DNA of 64,000 nt, from positions 186,001-250,000 of the forward strand of contig CANLVD010000006.1 of assembly GCA_947494445.1 (NCBI GenBank), given 5' to 3'. Every line of letters begins with the position of its first letter. Position 1 is the first letter of the stretch. The DNA comes from an uncultured Paracoccaceae bacterium. GTDB taxonomy: Bacteria; Pseudomonadota; Alphaproteobacteria; Rhodobacterales; Rhodobacteraceae. This document shows, piece by piece, positions 52,883 through 62,793 of this stretch. Under the pieces are notes generated by a model. The model was not told the origin of the DNA, did no database searches, and worked only from the letters and a program-made list of their open reading frames with translations. Made by a program: the position numbers and the translations under genes.

Positions 52883-54880
52883 TCAGACGTCCAGTTCTTC
52901 CACAAAACGGGCGTTTTCCTGAATGTACTGGAAGCGCAGTTCAGGTTTTTTGCCCATCAGGCGCTCCACCAGATCGCCGGTTTCGCCGGGTTCATCCTCA
53001 TCGATATCGACCCGGATCAGGCGGCGGGTCGCAACATTCATGGTGGTTTCCTTCAGGTCCTTGGCGTCCATCTCTCCCAGCCCCTTGAAGCGAGAGATAT
53101 CGATCTTGCCGCGCCCACCAAGGCCGGTTTCCAGCAAGGCATCCTTTTCGGCATCATCCATGCAATAGGCGCGCCGCGCGCCTTGGGTCAGGCGGAACAG
53201 GGGCGGACAGGCGAGGTAGAGGTGTCCCTGATCGATCAGGGGTCGCATCTGGGTGAAGAAGAAGGTCATAAGCAGGGATGCGATATGCGCGCCGTCCACA
53301 TCCGCGTCGGTCATGATGATGATCTTGTCGTAGCGCAGGTCCTCGATGTTGAAGCGCGTGCCCAGCCCCACACCCATTGCCTGACAGAGATCGTTCAGTT
53401 CGGTGTTCTGGCTGAGCTTCGATGAGGCCGCGCCAAGCACGTTGAGGATCTTGCCCCGCAACGGCAGAAGCGCCTGCTTGTTCCTGTCGCGCGCCATCTT
53501 GGCCGAGCCGCCAGCGCTGTCGCCCTCAACCAGAAACAACTCGGTGCCTTCCCGGTTGGTGGCCGAACAATCCACCAGCTTGCCGGGCAGGCGAAGCTTC
53601 TTGGTGGCAGTCTTGCGCTGGGTTTCCTTTTCGGCACGTCTGCGCAGGCGTTCTTCGGCCTTCAGCACAAGATAGTCGAGAATGGCACCGGCTGACTTCG
53701 TGTCAGCGGCCAGCCAATTGTCGAAATGGTCCCGGACGGAGTTTTCAACCAGACGGCTGGCTTCGGTTGTGGCCAGCCGGTCCTTGGTCTGGCCGACGAA
53801 CTCGGGCTCGCGGATGAAGACGGAGATCATGGCACAACCACCCGACATCACATCGTCGCGGGTGATCTGGGCTGCCTTGCGGTTGCTGACCAACTCCCCA
53901 TAGGCACGGATGCCTTTGAGGATCGCAGCCCAAAACCCGGTTTCATGGGTGCCACCTTCAGGCGTGGGAACCGTGTTACAGTAAGAGTTGACGAAAGCAT
54001 CCCGCGCGGGCGTCCAGTTGATCGCCCATTCCACCGATCCGGCAGTGTCCGCGCCGAACCGCTCGGCAAATTCTACTTTTCCCGCAAATGGGTTGTCGGA
54101 ATAGGTGGCCGCGCCAGCCAATTGATCACCCAGATAATCAGCCAGTCCTCCGGGGAAATGAAATGTGGCCGAGGCAGGTGTGTCGTCGCCATCAGGAATG
54201 GTTTCGGGCGCGCATTTCCAGCGGATCTCCACGCCCGAGAAGAGGTAGGCTTTCGAGCGCACCATCTTGAGCAGGCGGGACGGTTTGAAGCGTGCCTTTG
54301 CGCCGAAGATATCGGCATCCGCGTGGAAGGTCACAACCGTGCCCCTGCGGTTCTGAATGGGTCCCAGCGCTTCGATCGGGCCTTGGGGTAAGCCGCGGGA
54401 GAAGGTCTGGCGATAGAGCTGCTTGGACCTTGCAACCTCGACCTCCAGATGGTCGCTGAGCGCGTTTACAACCGAGATGCCGACCCCGTGAAGACCGCCG
54501 GACGTCTGGTAGGCCTTGCCGGAGAATTTGCCGCCCGCATGCAGCGTGCACAGGATCACCTCAAGCGCGGATTTGTCGGGAAAGCGGGGATGGGGGTCGA
54601 TGGGAATGCCGCGCCCATTGTCGCGAATGGTGACCGCGTAGTCCGCGTGCAGCTCCACTTCGATCCGGCTGGCATGGCCTGCGACCGCCTCGTCCATCGA
54701 GTTGTCGAGAACTTCGGCGACCAGATGATGCAATGCGCGCTCGTCCGTGCCGCCGATATACATGCCGGGCCGTTTGCGCACAGGCTCCAACCCCTCCAGA
54801 ACTTCGATGGAGGAGGCTGTGTAGTCGCTTGTCGCTTGGTCCTCGTCAAAGAGGTCTGTCTTGCTGGCGGGATCGGCCAT
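52883..54880 (-). CDS. parE: DNA topoisomerase IV subunit B
   Basis: 665 residues, type IIA. The N-terminal GHKL ATPase has VLDNSMDEA, DNGRGIP and GGLHGVGISVVNALS; the Toprim domain has EGDSAGGSAKMARDR and DADVDGAHI; it ends in the short conserved FQYIQEN. Gene length and the MYIGGTDERALHHLVAE start fit ParE better than GyrB, which is longer and starts differently. With ParC it decatenates chromosomes. It uses the bidirectional terminator at 52852. Confidence 0.95.
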   Translation of the reverse strand: MADPASKTDLFDEDQATSDYTASSIEVLEGLEPVRKRPGMYIGGTDERALHHLVAEVLDNSMDEAVAGHASRIEVELHADYAVTIRDNGRGIPIDPHPRFPDKSALEVILCTLHAGGKFSGKAYQTSGGLHGVGISVVNALSDHLEVEVARSKQLYRQTFSRGLPQGPIEALGPIQNRRGTVVTFHADADIFGAKARFKPSRLLKMVRSKAYLFSGVEIRWKCAPETIPDGDDTPASATFHFPGGLADYLGDQLAGAATYSDNPFAGKVEFAERFGADTAGSVEWAINWTPARDAFVNSYCNTVPTPEGGTHETGFWAAILKGIRAYGELVSNRKAAQITRDDVMSGGCAMISVFIREPEFVGQTKDRLATTEASRLVENSVRDHFDNWLAADTKSAGAILDYLVLKAEERLRRRAEKETQRKTATKKLRLPGKLVDCSATNREGTELFLVEGDSAGGSAKMARDRNKQALLPLRGKILNVLGAASSKLSQNTELNDLCQAMGVGLGTRFNIEDLRYDKIIIMTDADVDGAHIASLLMTFFFTQMRPLIDQGHLYLACPPLFRLTQGARRAYCMDDAEKDALLETGLGGRGKIDISRFKGLGEMDAKDLKETTMNVATRRLIRVDIDEDEPGETGDLVERLMGKKPELRFQYIQENARFVEELDV

Positions 54881-54966
54881 GGGCTCTTGTTTCCCCGAAT
54901 CTGTTCTGCTCAGGCCCTAAGTATCGCCCGGAACGGGGCGGGAACACAACATCTTGGGGCGCAAGA

Positions 54967-55614
54967 TCACCGCATCCGCGCGTTCTCGATCCGATAGCGT
55001 TTCTGGGCACGGTCGTGGAAGCTTTCGCCAACGGCCACGATCAGATGGCGAATGTTGATCGGCAGAAGACAGCCATGCAGGATCAGAACCGGTGTCAGGT
55101 TCAGAGAGAAGGCGTAGCAGATGAACAGGATGTTGCTCAGGATGGCCAGAATGCGCAGCTTGAACTTGTTGCGTGCGCCAAAGGTGAACAGCATCGACAC
55201 TGCCGCCAGATAGCCCAGCATATCCATCCGGTTGACCGGGCCGTTCAGCAAGCCTTCGACCAACGGAGCGAGTGTAAAGGTCTCGATGTGGTCGATGCCC
55301 AGTGTCTGAGCCAGTTGATAGAGCACGATCAGAAGCGCGATCGGCGCACAGATGGCCGCGATCAGCACACCGAAGGCGGAACTGAGACGCATCAGCAGAC
55401 GCCAGAGCGCAAGACCGGTATCCTCGTCATCCCGTGTCTGACGCTGAAGGATGAAATCTTCAACCTCGCGGGGAACCGGTCCGTGGCTGGACCGCAGTTT
55501 GCGCAGCATTGACGTGTTGTAGAGGCTGTCAGCCCGGGCCTGCTCTCGCGCAGACGCCTGCATCCCACCCCGTACATTCGGCAACAAAAAGAACTCGGCA
55601 CTCATATCCAACAA
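54967..55614 (-). CDS. Membrane protein with Popeye-like three-helix module
   Basis: 215 residues (or 212 from the ATG at 55605). After a polar N-terminus of about 75 residues come two groups of membrane helices. The C-terminal group (YLAAVSMLFTFGARNKFKLR, then ILAILSNILFICYAFSLNLT, then PVLILHGCLLPINIRHL) resembles the three-helix module that precedes a cyclic-nucleotide domain in some alphaproteobacterial proteins of Popeye type. Here no nucleotide-binding domain follows. Function is unknown. The neighbours, parE and an OsmC fusion, give no hint. Confidence 0.75.
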   Translation of the reverse strand: MLDMSAEFFLLPNVRGGMQASAREQARADSLYNTSMLRKLRSSHGPVPREVEDFILQRQTRDDEDTGLALWRLLMRLSSAFGVLIAAICAPIALLIVLYQLAQTLGIDHIETFTLAPLVEGLLNGPVNRMDMLGYLAAVSMLFTFGARNKFKLRILAILSNILFICYAFSLNLTPVLILHGCLLPINIRHLIVAVGESFHDRAQKRYRIENARMR

Positions 55615-55694
55615 TCCTCAACACGCGCCCCCGCAAAAGAAGAGTTAGCCAGACATTGTGCTTAAAACATGAACCAAATTTGACGAGAAACTGC

Positions 55695-56915
55695 TCAATC
55701 CGAGAGAACTGTGGTGATCTGGGCCTGTGCCTCAAGGGTGCGGTGCACGGGGCATTTGTCCGCTATTTCCAGCAGGCGTGCACGCTGTTCATCATCCAGA
55801 TCACCGATCAGACTGATCCGGCGCACGAAGTGATCGATGCGCGAATTATTGTCGCTGCAATGCTCGCAATCAACCCCGTGGACCTTGTCATGGGTGACAT
55901 CCACGCTGACGCCGGTGAGCGCCCATTTCTTGCGCCGTGCGTACATGCGGATGGTCATGGAGGTACAGGCACCAAGGCCTGCGGACAGGAACTGGTAGGG
56001 GCTCATCCCCTGATCGGTTCCGCCATAGGCCAGCGGCTCGTCGGCCAGAGTGTGGTGATGTGGGCCAGCTGAGACATCCTGCAGGAAGCCGTTCGGATCA
56101 GACTCTGTTGTGCGCACGATGCCCTCTGGTGCGCCAATGGGCGCTGCGGCCTTTGGCATGGGCAAATAGCGCTCAACCCAGGAGGCGATCATTTCGGCTG
56201 CATATTCAGCATCACTCGCATCCGTGATCAGGTGATCTGCCTTGTCGAGCGTGACGAAGCTTTTGGGATGGCGGGCGGCGGTGAAAATTTCGGCTGCATT
56301 CTCGATCCCGACGGTCTGATCGATGGGCGAGTGCAGGACCAGAAGTGCCTTGTTCATGGAACGGATGGCGGGCAAAAGATCAGCGCTCTGGATATCATCA
56401 AGGAAGCTTTTGCGAACAGTGAACTTGCGCCCGGCAAGGGTCACATCCGCACTGCCGTCCTGTTTGATCCGGTCCAGATGCTCGGCGAAATTCTCGGCCA
56501 CATGGGCCGGGTCGGCAGGAGCACCAAGGGTTGCCACGGCCTTGACCGAGGCGATCTGACCAGCTGCCTTCAGCACTGCAGCGCCGCCCAGTGAATGTCC
56601 GATCAGCAGATCAGGCGCCATTCCCAAATCGGACAGATGTTGGGAAGCGGCCAGCAGATCATCGACATTGGACGAGAAATTTGTATTGGCAAACTCGCCC
56701 CCCGAATGCCCGAGGCCCGTGAAATCAAACCGCAACACGGCGATGCCCATGGCCGCCAGCCGTTGGGAAATGCGGCGTGCAGCGGGGATATCCTTGGAGC
56801 AGGTGAAGCAATGGGCAAAGATGGCGGTTGCCACATGCTGGCCCGCCGGACGGTCCAGCCGCGCCGCAAGATCATGGCCCGAATGGCCCGCAAATGTCAG
56901 TTTTTCAAGTCCCAT
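55695..56915 (-). CDS. Fused alpha/beta hydrolase - OsmC family protein
   Basis: 406 residues in two domains. Residues 1-255 form an alpha/beta hydrolase (oxyanion HCFTCSKDIP, nucleophile GHSLGG, acid in HSPIDQTVG, histidine in DKADHLITD). Residues 270-406 form an OsmC/Ohr-like domain with two redox-type cysteines, in LGACTSMTIR and ADKCPVHRTLE. OsmC proteins reduce organic hydroperoxides; the hydrolase may supply or release an acyl group. The fusion is known in proteobacteria. A start at 56975 is less likely than 56915. It lies downstream of dddP on the same strand, 119 bases away. Confidence 0.87.
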   Translation of the reverse strand: MGLEKLTFAGHSGHDLAARLDRPAGQHVATAIFAHCFTCSKDIPAARRISQRLAAMGIAVLRFDFTGLGHSGGEFANTNFSSNVDDLLAASQHLSDLGMAPDLLIGHSLGGAAVLKAAGQIASVKAVATLGAPADPAHVAENFAEHLDRIKQDGSADVTLAGRKFTVRKSFLDDIQSADLLPAIRSMNKALLVLHSPIDQTVGIENAAEIFTAARHPKSFVTLDKADHLITDASDAEYAAEMIASWVERYLPMPKAAAPIGAPEGIVRTTESDPNGFLQDVSAGPHHHTLADEPLAYGGTDQGMSPYQFLSAGLGACTSMTIRMYARRKKWALTGVSVDVTHDKVHGVDCEHCSDNNSRIDHFVRRISLIGDLDDEQRARLLEIADKCPVHRTLEAQAQITTVLSD

Positions 56916-57034
56916 GGGATTCGTGCCTTTGCCTGTGCATGCTCCCAACATCGGATGTCGGACGTGCGCTGCCAAGGCTTTGAGGCGCGATGTCGCGTGG
57001 CTGTGATCGCTTGTGACGACTGAGGCGGGCTTTG

Positions 57035-58360
57035 TTACACTTCACCCATCAAACGGGGATCCCAAGGATAGTTTGTGAGGTTTTCAAAGCCTGTCTCTGT
57101 AACAATTACCTGGTCTTCCAGTTTGATCGAGAAATCCCCGCCCTCGCGGCTGATGAGCGCTTCAACACAAAGCGCCATGCCCGGTTCCAGCACATAATCG
57201 TCGAAAGCACCGTCGACCCGCTTGTCGGGATAGGCAATCAGAGGCCATTCATCACACAGGCCGACACCGTGCATCAGGCAGGAGTATTTTTGTTTCTGAT
57301 AGATCTCGGGCAACTGGTGGGTGTTGTCGGACAGCTCGCGAAAGCTGACACCGGGTTTGAGCATCTGCATGTTCGTCTCGATGTGTTCAACGCCGAGCCT
57401 GTAATCCTCGATCATATCGGGCCGCGGTGCGGCATCGCCCACCCAGAACGTGCGCGAGATGTCCGAGCAGATGCCGTACGCGCCCACCAGATCGGTGTCG
57501 AGCGCGATGATCTCGTTGTTCTGCACGATCCTTGGGCCGCATTCCTGAAACCATGGGTTGGTGCGCGGGCCTGAGGAGAGCAGGCGGGTTTCAATCCATT
57601 CACCCCCACGTTTGATGTTTTCCGCGTGAAGCACGGCCCAGATCTCATCCTCTGTCATGCCGGGGGCAGCCTGACGTTCCATCTCGGCCACGGAAGCCTC
57701 GCAGGCGTGCATGGCGCAGCGCATCGCCAGAATGTCGTCCGGTCCTTTGATGGAGCGGGCCTTTTCGGTCACCTCTTCGCCCTCGTGGACGTCAAAGCCG
57801 GCGGCTTCAAGCGCGCGGTAACCGGCGATCATGATCTTGTCGACGGCCAGACGCTTGTTTGCACCGACATGGGCCGTCATCAGATCCTCGACCTGACCAG
57901 TGAAGCTTTCGGCTGCGGCCTCTCCCCGGTCACCAGTGGCGAAGTAGAACATGGATGCGCCCGAGCGGACCTCGCGGACCAGCGGATTGAACGCGGCGAG
58001 AAACGGAGAATTCTTGTAATCCCACAGCACCATATAACCGTCTGCCATCACCAGACAGGCACGAAACGGGTTGTGCATGTTCCACAGTTGCATGGAGGTG
58101 CTGTCGGTCGCATAGCGGATGTTGAGTGGGTCGAACATCAGAACGCCGCCTAGATCGCGCTCAATCAGCATCTTGACCAGCCGGTCGAGCCGGAACCGGC
58201 GCATGGCTTTCAGATCGGGTGCCACAAGGCCTGCGGTCGCCCATTCACCAAAGGCCAGCGGTGTCGGCCCGATCTCGATCCGGTTGTCATCATCCGGCGT
58301 GCCATCTGGCCGGGTGCGTGTGGGGTCAATTTTGCGGTTGTCGGCGAAGTGTTTGTTCAT
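57035..58360 (-). CDS. dddP: DMSP lyase DddP (M24-fold)
   Basis: 441 residues with the creatinase/Xaa-Pro peptidase fold. From memory the sequence is close to Roseovarius DddP throughout: N-terminus with RIEIGPT, FDPLNIRYATDSTSMQLWN, then GEWIETRLLSSGPRTNPWFQ and CLMHGVGLCDEWPLIAYPD. The iron-site residues appear as D288, D290, D300, H364, E400 and E415. The enzyme cleaves dimethylsulfoniopropionate to dimethyl sulfide and acrylate. AGGAGG precedes the ATG. No acrylate-handling genes are visible nearby. A metal-dependent peptidase is the family alternative, but the resemblance to DddP is strong. Confidence 0.9.
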   Translation of the reverse strand: MNKHFADNRKIDPTRTRPDGTPDDDNRIEIGPTPLAFGEWATAGLVAPDLKAMRRFRLDRLVKMLIERDLGGVLMFDPLNIRYATDSTSMQLWNMHNPFRACLVMADGYMVLWDYKNSPFLAAFNPLVREVRSGASMFYFATGDRGEAAAESFTGQVEDLMTAHVGANKRLAVDKIMIAGYRALEAAGFDVHEGEEVTEKARSIKGPDDILAMRCAMHACEASVAEMERQAAPGMTEDEIWAVLHAENIKRGGEWIETRLLSSGPRTNPWFQECGPRIVQNNEIIALDTDLVGAYGICSDISRTFWVGDAAPRPDMIEDYRLGVEHIETNMQMLKPGVSFRELSDNTHQLPEIYQKQKYSCLMHGVGLCDEWPLIAYPDKRVDGAFDDYVLEPGMALCVEALISREGGDFSIKLEDQVIVTETGFENLTNYPWDPRLMGEV

Positions 58361-58461
58361 GGCGCGCCTCCTTTGGCACCCATGAAACGGTCAATCCAGA
58401 CGCTGCACTGTTCTCAAACCGGCAAAATCGGGTCGGTTTTCCGACCTGAGCAAAGAGGCGG

Positions 58462-59652
58462 TCAGGCCTTTTGCGCCGCCATTGCCTCGGCGAATTGCTC
58501 GAACAGGTAGAAGCTGTCTTGCGGTCCGGGAGAAGCCTCCGGGTGGTGTTGAACCGAGAAAACCGGGCGATCTGCCATGGCGATACCACAGTTTGAGCCG
58601 TCAAACAGCGAGACATGGGTTTCGACCACGCCCGAAGGCAGGCTTTGGGCATCCACCGCAAAACCATGGTTCATCGATGTAATCTCGACCTTGCCGGAGC
58701 GCACATCCTTGACCGGGTGATTAGCACCGTGATGGCCATGGTTCATCTTCAGGGTCTTGCCGCCAAGGGCAAGGGCGAGCATCTGATGGCCAAGACAGAT
58801 GCCAAAGACTGGTATATCGGTCTGGTCAAGAACCTCGCGGATCATGGGCACGGCGTATTCCCCTGTGGCAGCGGGATCGCCGGGGCCGTTGGACAAAAAC
58901 AGTCCATCGGGATTGTGGGCCAGAATGTCTTGCGCGGTTGATTGCGCGGGCAGAACAGTCACGTCGCATCCAGCAGAGGCCAGACACCGCAGAATGTTGC
59001 GTTTCGCGCCATAATCGATGGCGACCACCTTGTGCGGCGGGTTTGCAACTTCGGAAAACCCGTCGGGCCAGGCCCAACGGCTTTGATTCCAGTGGTACGG
59101 CGCCTCGCAAGAGACATCCTTGGCCAGATCCATGCCTTCCAGACCGTTGAAGCCACGTGCCTGAAGATGCAGGGCCGCAATGTCGAAGTTGCCGTCAGGA
59201 TCATGGCAGAGCGCAGCATGAGGCGCGCCCTGATGACGAATGGCCCGGGTCAGGCGGCGGGTGTCGACCCCGCCGATGCCGATCAGACCATGCTGTGCCA
59301 TCCAAGCGGGCAGGGTGGTGGTGGAGCGCCAGTTCGACGGCTCTGTCGGGGACCATTTCACGACCATGCCGGCAGCGACCGGTTTGGCGGTTTCCTCGTC
59401 ATCCGTGTTCGCGCCGGTGTTGCCGATATGAGGGAACGTGAAGGTCACGATTTGGCCCGCATAGGAAGGGTCGGTCATGATCTCCTGATAGCCGGTCATG
59501 GCTGTGTTGAAGCACAACTCGGCCACTGAGGTGCCGGTGGCACCGAATCCATGCCCCTTGAACACCTGACCATCTGCCAGAACCAGACAGGCGGTGAATT
59601 TTTCGTTTTGGGTCATTGGTTTAGCGACGGTTGCGGATGTGTCTGAGGTCAT
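58462..59652 (-). CDS. carA: Carbamoyl-phosphate synthase small subunit
   Basis: 396 residues from the ATG at 59652, which has CAGGGA upstream; 59616 (no ribosome-binding site) and 59751 are less likely. The N-terminal CPSase domain contains GYQEIMTDPSYAGQIVTFT; the C-terminal amidotransferase has the nucleophile in FGICLGHQMLALALGG and the His-Glu pair in VQHHPEASPGP. It hydrolyses glutamine and channels ammonia to CarB for arginine and pyrimidine synthesis. A short adenine-rich leader (59703-59760) precedes it in the region shared with the divergent YqeY gene. CarB is not in the window. Confidence 0.97.
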   Translation of the reverse strand: MTSDTSATVAKPMTQNEKFTACLVLADGQVFKGHGFGATGTSVAELCFNTAMTGYQEIMTDPSYAGQIVTFTFPHIGNTGANTDDEETAKPVAAGMVVKWSPTEPSNWRSTTTLPAWMAQHGLIGIGGVDTRRLTRAIRHQGAPHAALCHDPDGNFDIAALHLQARGFNGLEGMDLAKDVSCEAPYHWNQSRWAWPDGFSEVANPPHKVVAIDYGAKRNILRCLASAGCDVTVLPAQSTAQDILAHNPDGLFLSNGPGDPAATGEYAVPMIREVLDQTDIPVFGICLGHQMLALALGGKTLKMNHGHHGANHPVKDVRSGKVEITSMNHGFAVDAQSLPSGVVETHVSLFDGSNCGIAMADRPVFSVQHHPEASPGPQDSFYLFEQFAEAMAAQKA

Positions 59653-59850
59653 GGTCCCTGCCTGTCGCTGATGTGAAATCCTGCGGAACCTACAGCCGCA
59701 ACGGGGATTGGTCAAGAGACGGAAAAAGTTCAAAAAATAACGCAAAAACAATAAGTTAATGGGTGGCGAGTGGTCTTGCCTGATGCGGCTGATTGCTGTA
59801 TCCAGACCTGTGTTGGCAGCAGATTGTCCACACCAAACCGGAGACCAGAT

Positions 59851-60306
59851 ATGATCCGCTCGAAACTTGCCGCCGAGACTAAGGATGCCATGCGCTCGAA
59901 AGAGGCATTGCGCCTGTCCACGTTGCGCCTGATCAACGCGGCCATCAAGGACCGGGACATTGCCGCGCGCAGCGAGGATAATTCCGAGGGCGTGTCAGAT
60001 TCGGAAATTCTGGCGATCCTGGGCAAGATGGTCAAACAGCGTCAGGACAGCGCAAAGGCCTATGAAGAGGCCGGACGCATTGAACTGGCCGAGCAGGAAA
60101 TGTCGGAAATATCCGTGATCCAGGGGTTCATGCCCAAGCAGATGACAGGGGATGAAGTGGCGTCGGCCATCGATGCCGTGATTGCCGAAACAGGTGCGAG
60201 TTCGATCCGCGACATGGGGGCGGTGATGGGCGCGCTGAAAGAGAAGTATGCCGGACAGATGGATTTCGGCAAAGTGGGTGGTGTGGTCAAGGGCCGTCTG
60301 GGCTGA
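59851..60306 (+). CDS. GatB/YqeY-domain protein
   Basis: 151 residues starting MIRSKLAAETKDAMRSKEAL, then RLSTLRLINAAIKDRDIAAR and the C-terminal GAVMGALKEKYAGQMDFGKV, all typical of YqeY. The family shares a domain with GatB of the amidotransferase and is thought to touch tRNA or its aminoacylation; its exact role is unknown. The ATG at 59851 is preceded by GGAGA. It is divergent from carA and its stop adjoins the convergent DUF2244 stop. Confidence 0.92.
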   Translation: MIRSKLAAETKDAMRSKEALRLSTLRLINAAIKDRDIAARSEDNSEGVSDSEILAILGKMVKQRQDSAKAYEEAGRIELAEQEMSEISVIQGFMPKQMTGDEVASAIDAVIAETGASSIRDMGAVMGALKEKYAGQMDFGKVGGVVKGRLG

Positions 60307-60855
60307 TCACCTGACCCGCGTTGCATCGCTGAGCGCGTCCTGCAGTTCGGTATACAGCGCTTCACGCTCCTCAGGGCTGAGGAAAGCGCCAAGCTCGATC
60401 TCCCGCCCGTTGCCCTTCAATGTCAGATAATTTTCAGGCCGGGCGTCAGCTTCCATATGCACGGTGACCCAATAGGGGTTGGCCCGCCAGCTTTGCACCC
60501 GGCCCTTGGGGTCGATCCGGTCCACGGTGATCAGTTCAGGCCATAGTTTCAGCACCTCATGCAATCGGCCATCGCGGTAATTGCGCCTGAAGGCAAACCA
60601 CAAAGCCAGAAACGCAGCGACCAGGAACGGCAACAGCCCGAAAGCCACGGGAGACCGGAAGAGAGCCAGAAACGGAATGGCCAGCCCGAACGCCAGCAGC
60701 CCCATGGTCCAACGCAAGCCGACCTTGGGCAGAGAGCGGTTTGGCCAAAGGGTCAGGGAATAAACGGGCTCACCAGCGGGAAAGTCCTTCCCGGAAGTGA
60801 CAAGGGCCGGACCTTTCGGCCCGGCCCCTTTGGAATTGATCTCTGTATCAGACAT
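60307..60855 (-). CDS. DUF2244 family membrane protein
   Basis: 182 residues from the ATG at 60855, which shares its last base with the ctaD stop. Two close membrane helices (about residues 50-90: LLAFGLAIPFLALF, LLPFLVAAFLALWFAF) are followed by a cytoplasmic domain with NYRDGRLHEVLKLWPELI and the C-terminal YTELQDALSDATRV. DUF2244 genes often follow cytochrome oxidase genes in alphaproteobacteria, so a role in oxidase assembly or the membrane around it is suspected but unproven. Translation is coupled to ctaD. Confidence 0.87.
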   Translation of the reverse strand: MSDTEINSKGAGPKGPALVTSGKDFPAGEPVYSLTLWPNRSLPKVGLRWTMGLLAFGLAIPFLALFRSPVAFGLLPFLVAAFLALWFAFRRNYRDGRLHEVLKLWPELITVDRIDPKGRVQSWRANPYWVTVHMEADARPENYLTLKGNGREIELGAFLSPEEREALYTELQDALSDATRVR

Positions 60856-62495
60856 CAGTGGTGAGGTTGCTTGTCCCACATGTCCTGTGTTGGCAGGATC
60901 TCGAACGTGTGCTCGGGTGGTGGGTTTGGCAGTGTCCACTCAAGCGTGTCTGCATAGGGACCCCAATATGCGGGTTCCTCAATCCGGCGGCCTGCCTTGA
61001 TCGTGTAGAATACGATGAAGAAGAACAGCAGGAAGGATGCAAAAGACAGGAACGCACCGTAGGACGAGATCTTGTTCCAGTATGCAAACTGCTCAGGGTA
61101 GTCGATGTAGCGGCGTGGCATGCCCTGACGACCCAGGAAGTGCTGTGGGAAGAAGGTAATGTTCGCACCGATGAACATCATCCAGAAGTGGATCTTGCCC
61201 AGCAATTCGGGGTACTGGCGGCCGGTCATTTTGCCCATCCAGTAGTAACAGCCCGCGAAGATCGCGAAGACCGCTCCAAGGCTCATCACATAGTGGAAGT
61301 GCGCCACAACATAGTAGGTGTCGTGATAGGCCCGGTCCACCGGTGCCTGCGACAGCACAACGCCGGTCACACCGCCAACGGTGAACAGGAAGATGAAGCC
61401 GATGGCCCAGAGCATCGGTGTCTTGAACTCAACCGAACCGCCCCACATGGTCGCAATCCACGAGAAGATCTTGATGCCAGTGGGTACCGCAATCACCATG
61501 GTTGCCAGCATGAAATAGGCCTGCTGGGTGACGCTCATGCCGACCGTGTACATGTGGTGAGCCCAGACAACAAAGCCGAGCGCACCAATGGCGATCATCG
61601 CGAAGACCATCGGCAGGTAGCCGAAGATCGGCTTCTTGGAGAAGGTTGCGATGACGTGGGATACGATGCCGAAGCCCGGCACGATCACGATGTAAACTTC
61701 GGGATGGCCGAAGAACCACAGGATGTGCTGGTACAGGATCGGATCGCCGCCGCCTGCGGGATCAAAGAAGGTTGTGCCGAAGTTACGGTCGGTCAGCAGC
61801 ATGGTGATCGCGCCGGCCAGAACGGGCAGGGCCAAAAGGATCAGGAAGGCTGTGACGAGAATCGACCACGCGAAGAGTGGCACCTTGAACAAGGTCATGC
61901 CCGGGGCACGCATGTTCAGGAATGTGGTGATCATGTTGATCGCGCCAAGGATCGACGAGGCGCCCGACAGGTGCACGGCAAAGATCGCGAGATCAGTCGA
62001 CATGCCCTGTTCCGTGGTCGACAGCGGTGCATAAAGCACCCAGCCGATGCCGGATCCAAGCTGGCCGTTACCTCCCGGAGAGACCACCGAGATGACAGCC
62101 AGCGACGATCCTGCAACGAACAGCCAGAAGCTGAGGTTGTTCATCCGCGGGAACGCCATATCCGGCGCACCGATCATCAAGGGCATGAAATAGTTGCCAA
62201 ATCCGCCGAAAAGCGCCGGAATGACCACGAAGAACATCATCAGAATGCCGTGGCCCGTGATCAGCACGTTCCACATATGGCCGTTCGGTTCACCGTCGAG
62301 CAGCATGTACTGAACGCCCGGCTCCATCAGCTCGAGACGCATGTACATGGTGAAGGCCACGGAGATGAACCCCAGGGCGGCAGAGACGATCAGGTAAAGA
62401 ATCCCGATGTCCTTGTGGTTGGTAGACATGAACCAGCGGGTGAAAAATCCGCGTGTGTCCTCGTGTCCACCGGCGTGCGCTGTTGCGTCAGCCAT
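60855..62495 (-). CDS. ctaD: Cytochrome c oxidase subunit I (aa3-type)
   Basis: 546 residues, twelve helices. Haem and copper ligands are visible: GHGILMMFF region (haem a), [17 protein letters not shown] (CuB His and the cross-linked Tyr), HHMYTVG and AHFHYVMS. It is the catalytic core of aa3-type oxidase, reducing oxygen with electrons from cytochrome c. Subunits II and III are not in the window, a common split in Rhodobacterales. It is translationally coupled to a DUF2244 gene. The 298 bases upstream (62496-62793) hold the promoter and the terminator of the neighbouring cytochrome gene, and no further gene. Confidence 0.98.
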   Translation of the reverse strand: MADATAHAGGHEDTRGFFTRWFMSTNHKDIGILYLIVSAALGFISVAFTMYMRLELMEPGVQYMLLDGEPNGHMWNVLITGHGILMMFFVVIPALFGGFGNYFMPLMIGAPDMAFPRMNNLSFWLFVAGSSLAVISVVSPGGNGQLGSGIGWVLYAPLSTTEQGMSTDLAIFAVHLSGASSILGAINMITTFLNMRAPGMTLFKVPLFAWSILVTAFLILLALPVLAGAITMLLTDRNFGTTFFDPAGGGDPILYQHILWFFGHPEVYIVIVPGFGIVSHVIATFSKKPIFGYLPMVFAMIAIGALGFVVWAHHMYTVGMSVTQQAYFMLATMVIAVPTGIKIFSWIATMWGGSVEFKTPMLWAIGFIFLFTVGGVTGVVLSQAPVDRAYHDTYYVVAHFHYVMSLGAVFAIFAGCYYWMGKMTGRQYPELLGKIHFWMMFIGANITFFPQHFLGRQGMPRRYIDYPEQFAYWNKISSYGAFLSFASFLLFFFIVFYTIKAGRRIEEPAYWGPYADTLEWTLPNPPPEHTFEILPTQDMWDKQPHH

Positions 62496-62740
62496 CTTGT
62501 CAGCTCTCCTACTGTCTTGTCTTGCGGGTCATTTTTGACCTTCGCCTGCTCGCGACCATACGCCTGCGCTCATCCGATCTCAACCACCGCAATGGTCTTG
62601 GGACGGGTTGAATTGTCGCAATCTGGAATACTGCGGAACAGGGACTGCGGAGTTGTAAAAGGAGCGTGACAGAAGCGGCGGTAGAAGGGGGCAAGACGAA
62701 ATGTGACTGTCAGGCGCGTCGAACAAAGTGGCATGGGCAA

Positions 62741-62773
62741 CAAAAAACGGGCCCGCAGAGATTGCGGGCCCGT
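62741..62773 (-). terminator. Intrinsic terminator of the cytochrome c gene
   Basis: ACGGGCCCGCA (62747-62757) and TGCGGGCCCGT (62763-62773) form a perfect 11-bp stem with a five-base loop, followed on the minus strand by TTTTTTG. It lies 20 bases after the cytochrome stop. Confidence 0.92.
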
Positions 62774-62793
62774 GGAATCATGTTGGCAAGGGA

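Noticed and set aside
60858-62669. 603-codon plus-strand frame
   Set aside because: It is antisense to ctaD and rich in His, Arg and Gln as expected of a mirror frame in G+C-rich DNA.
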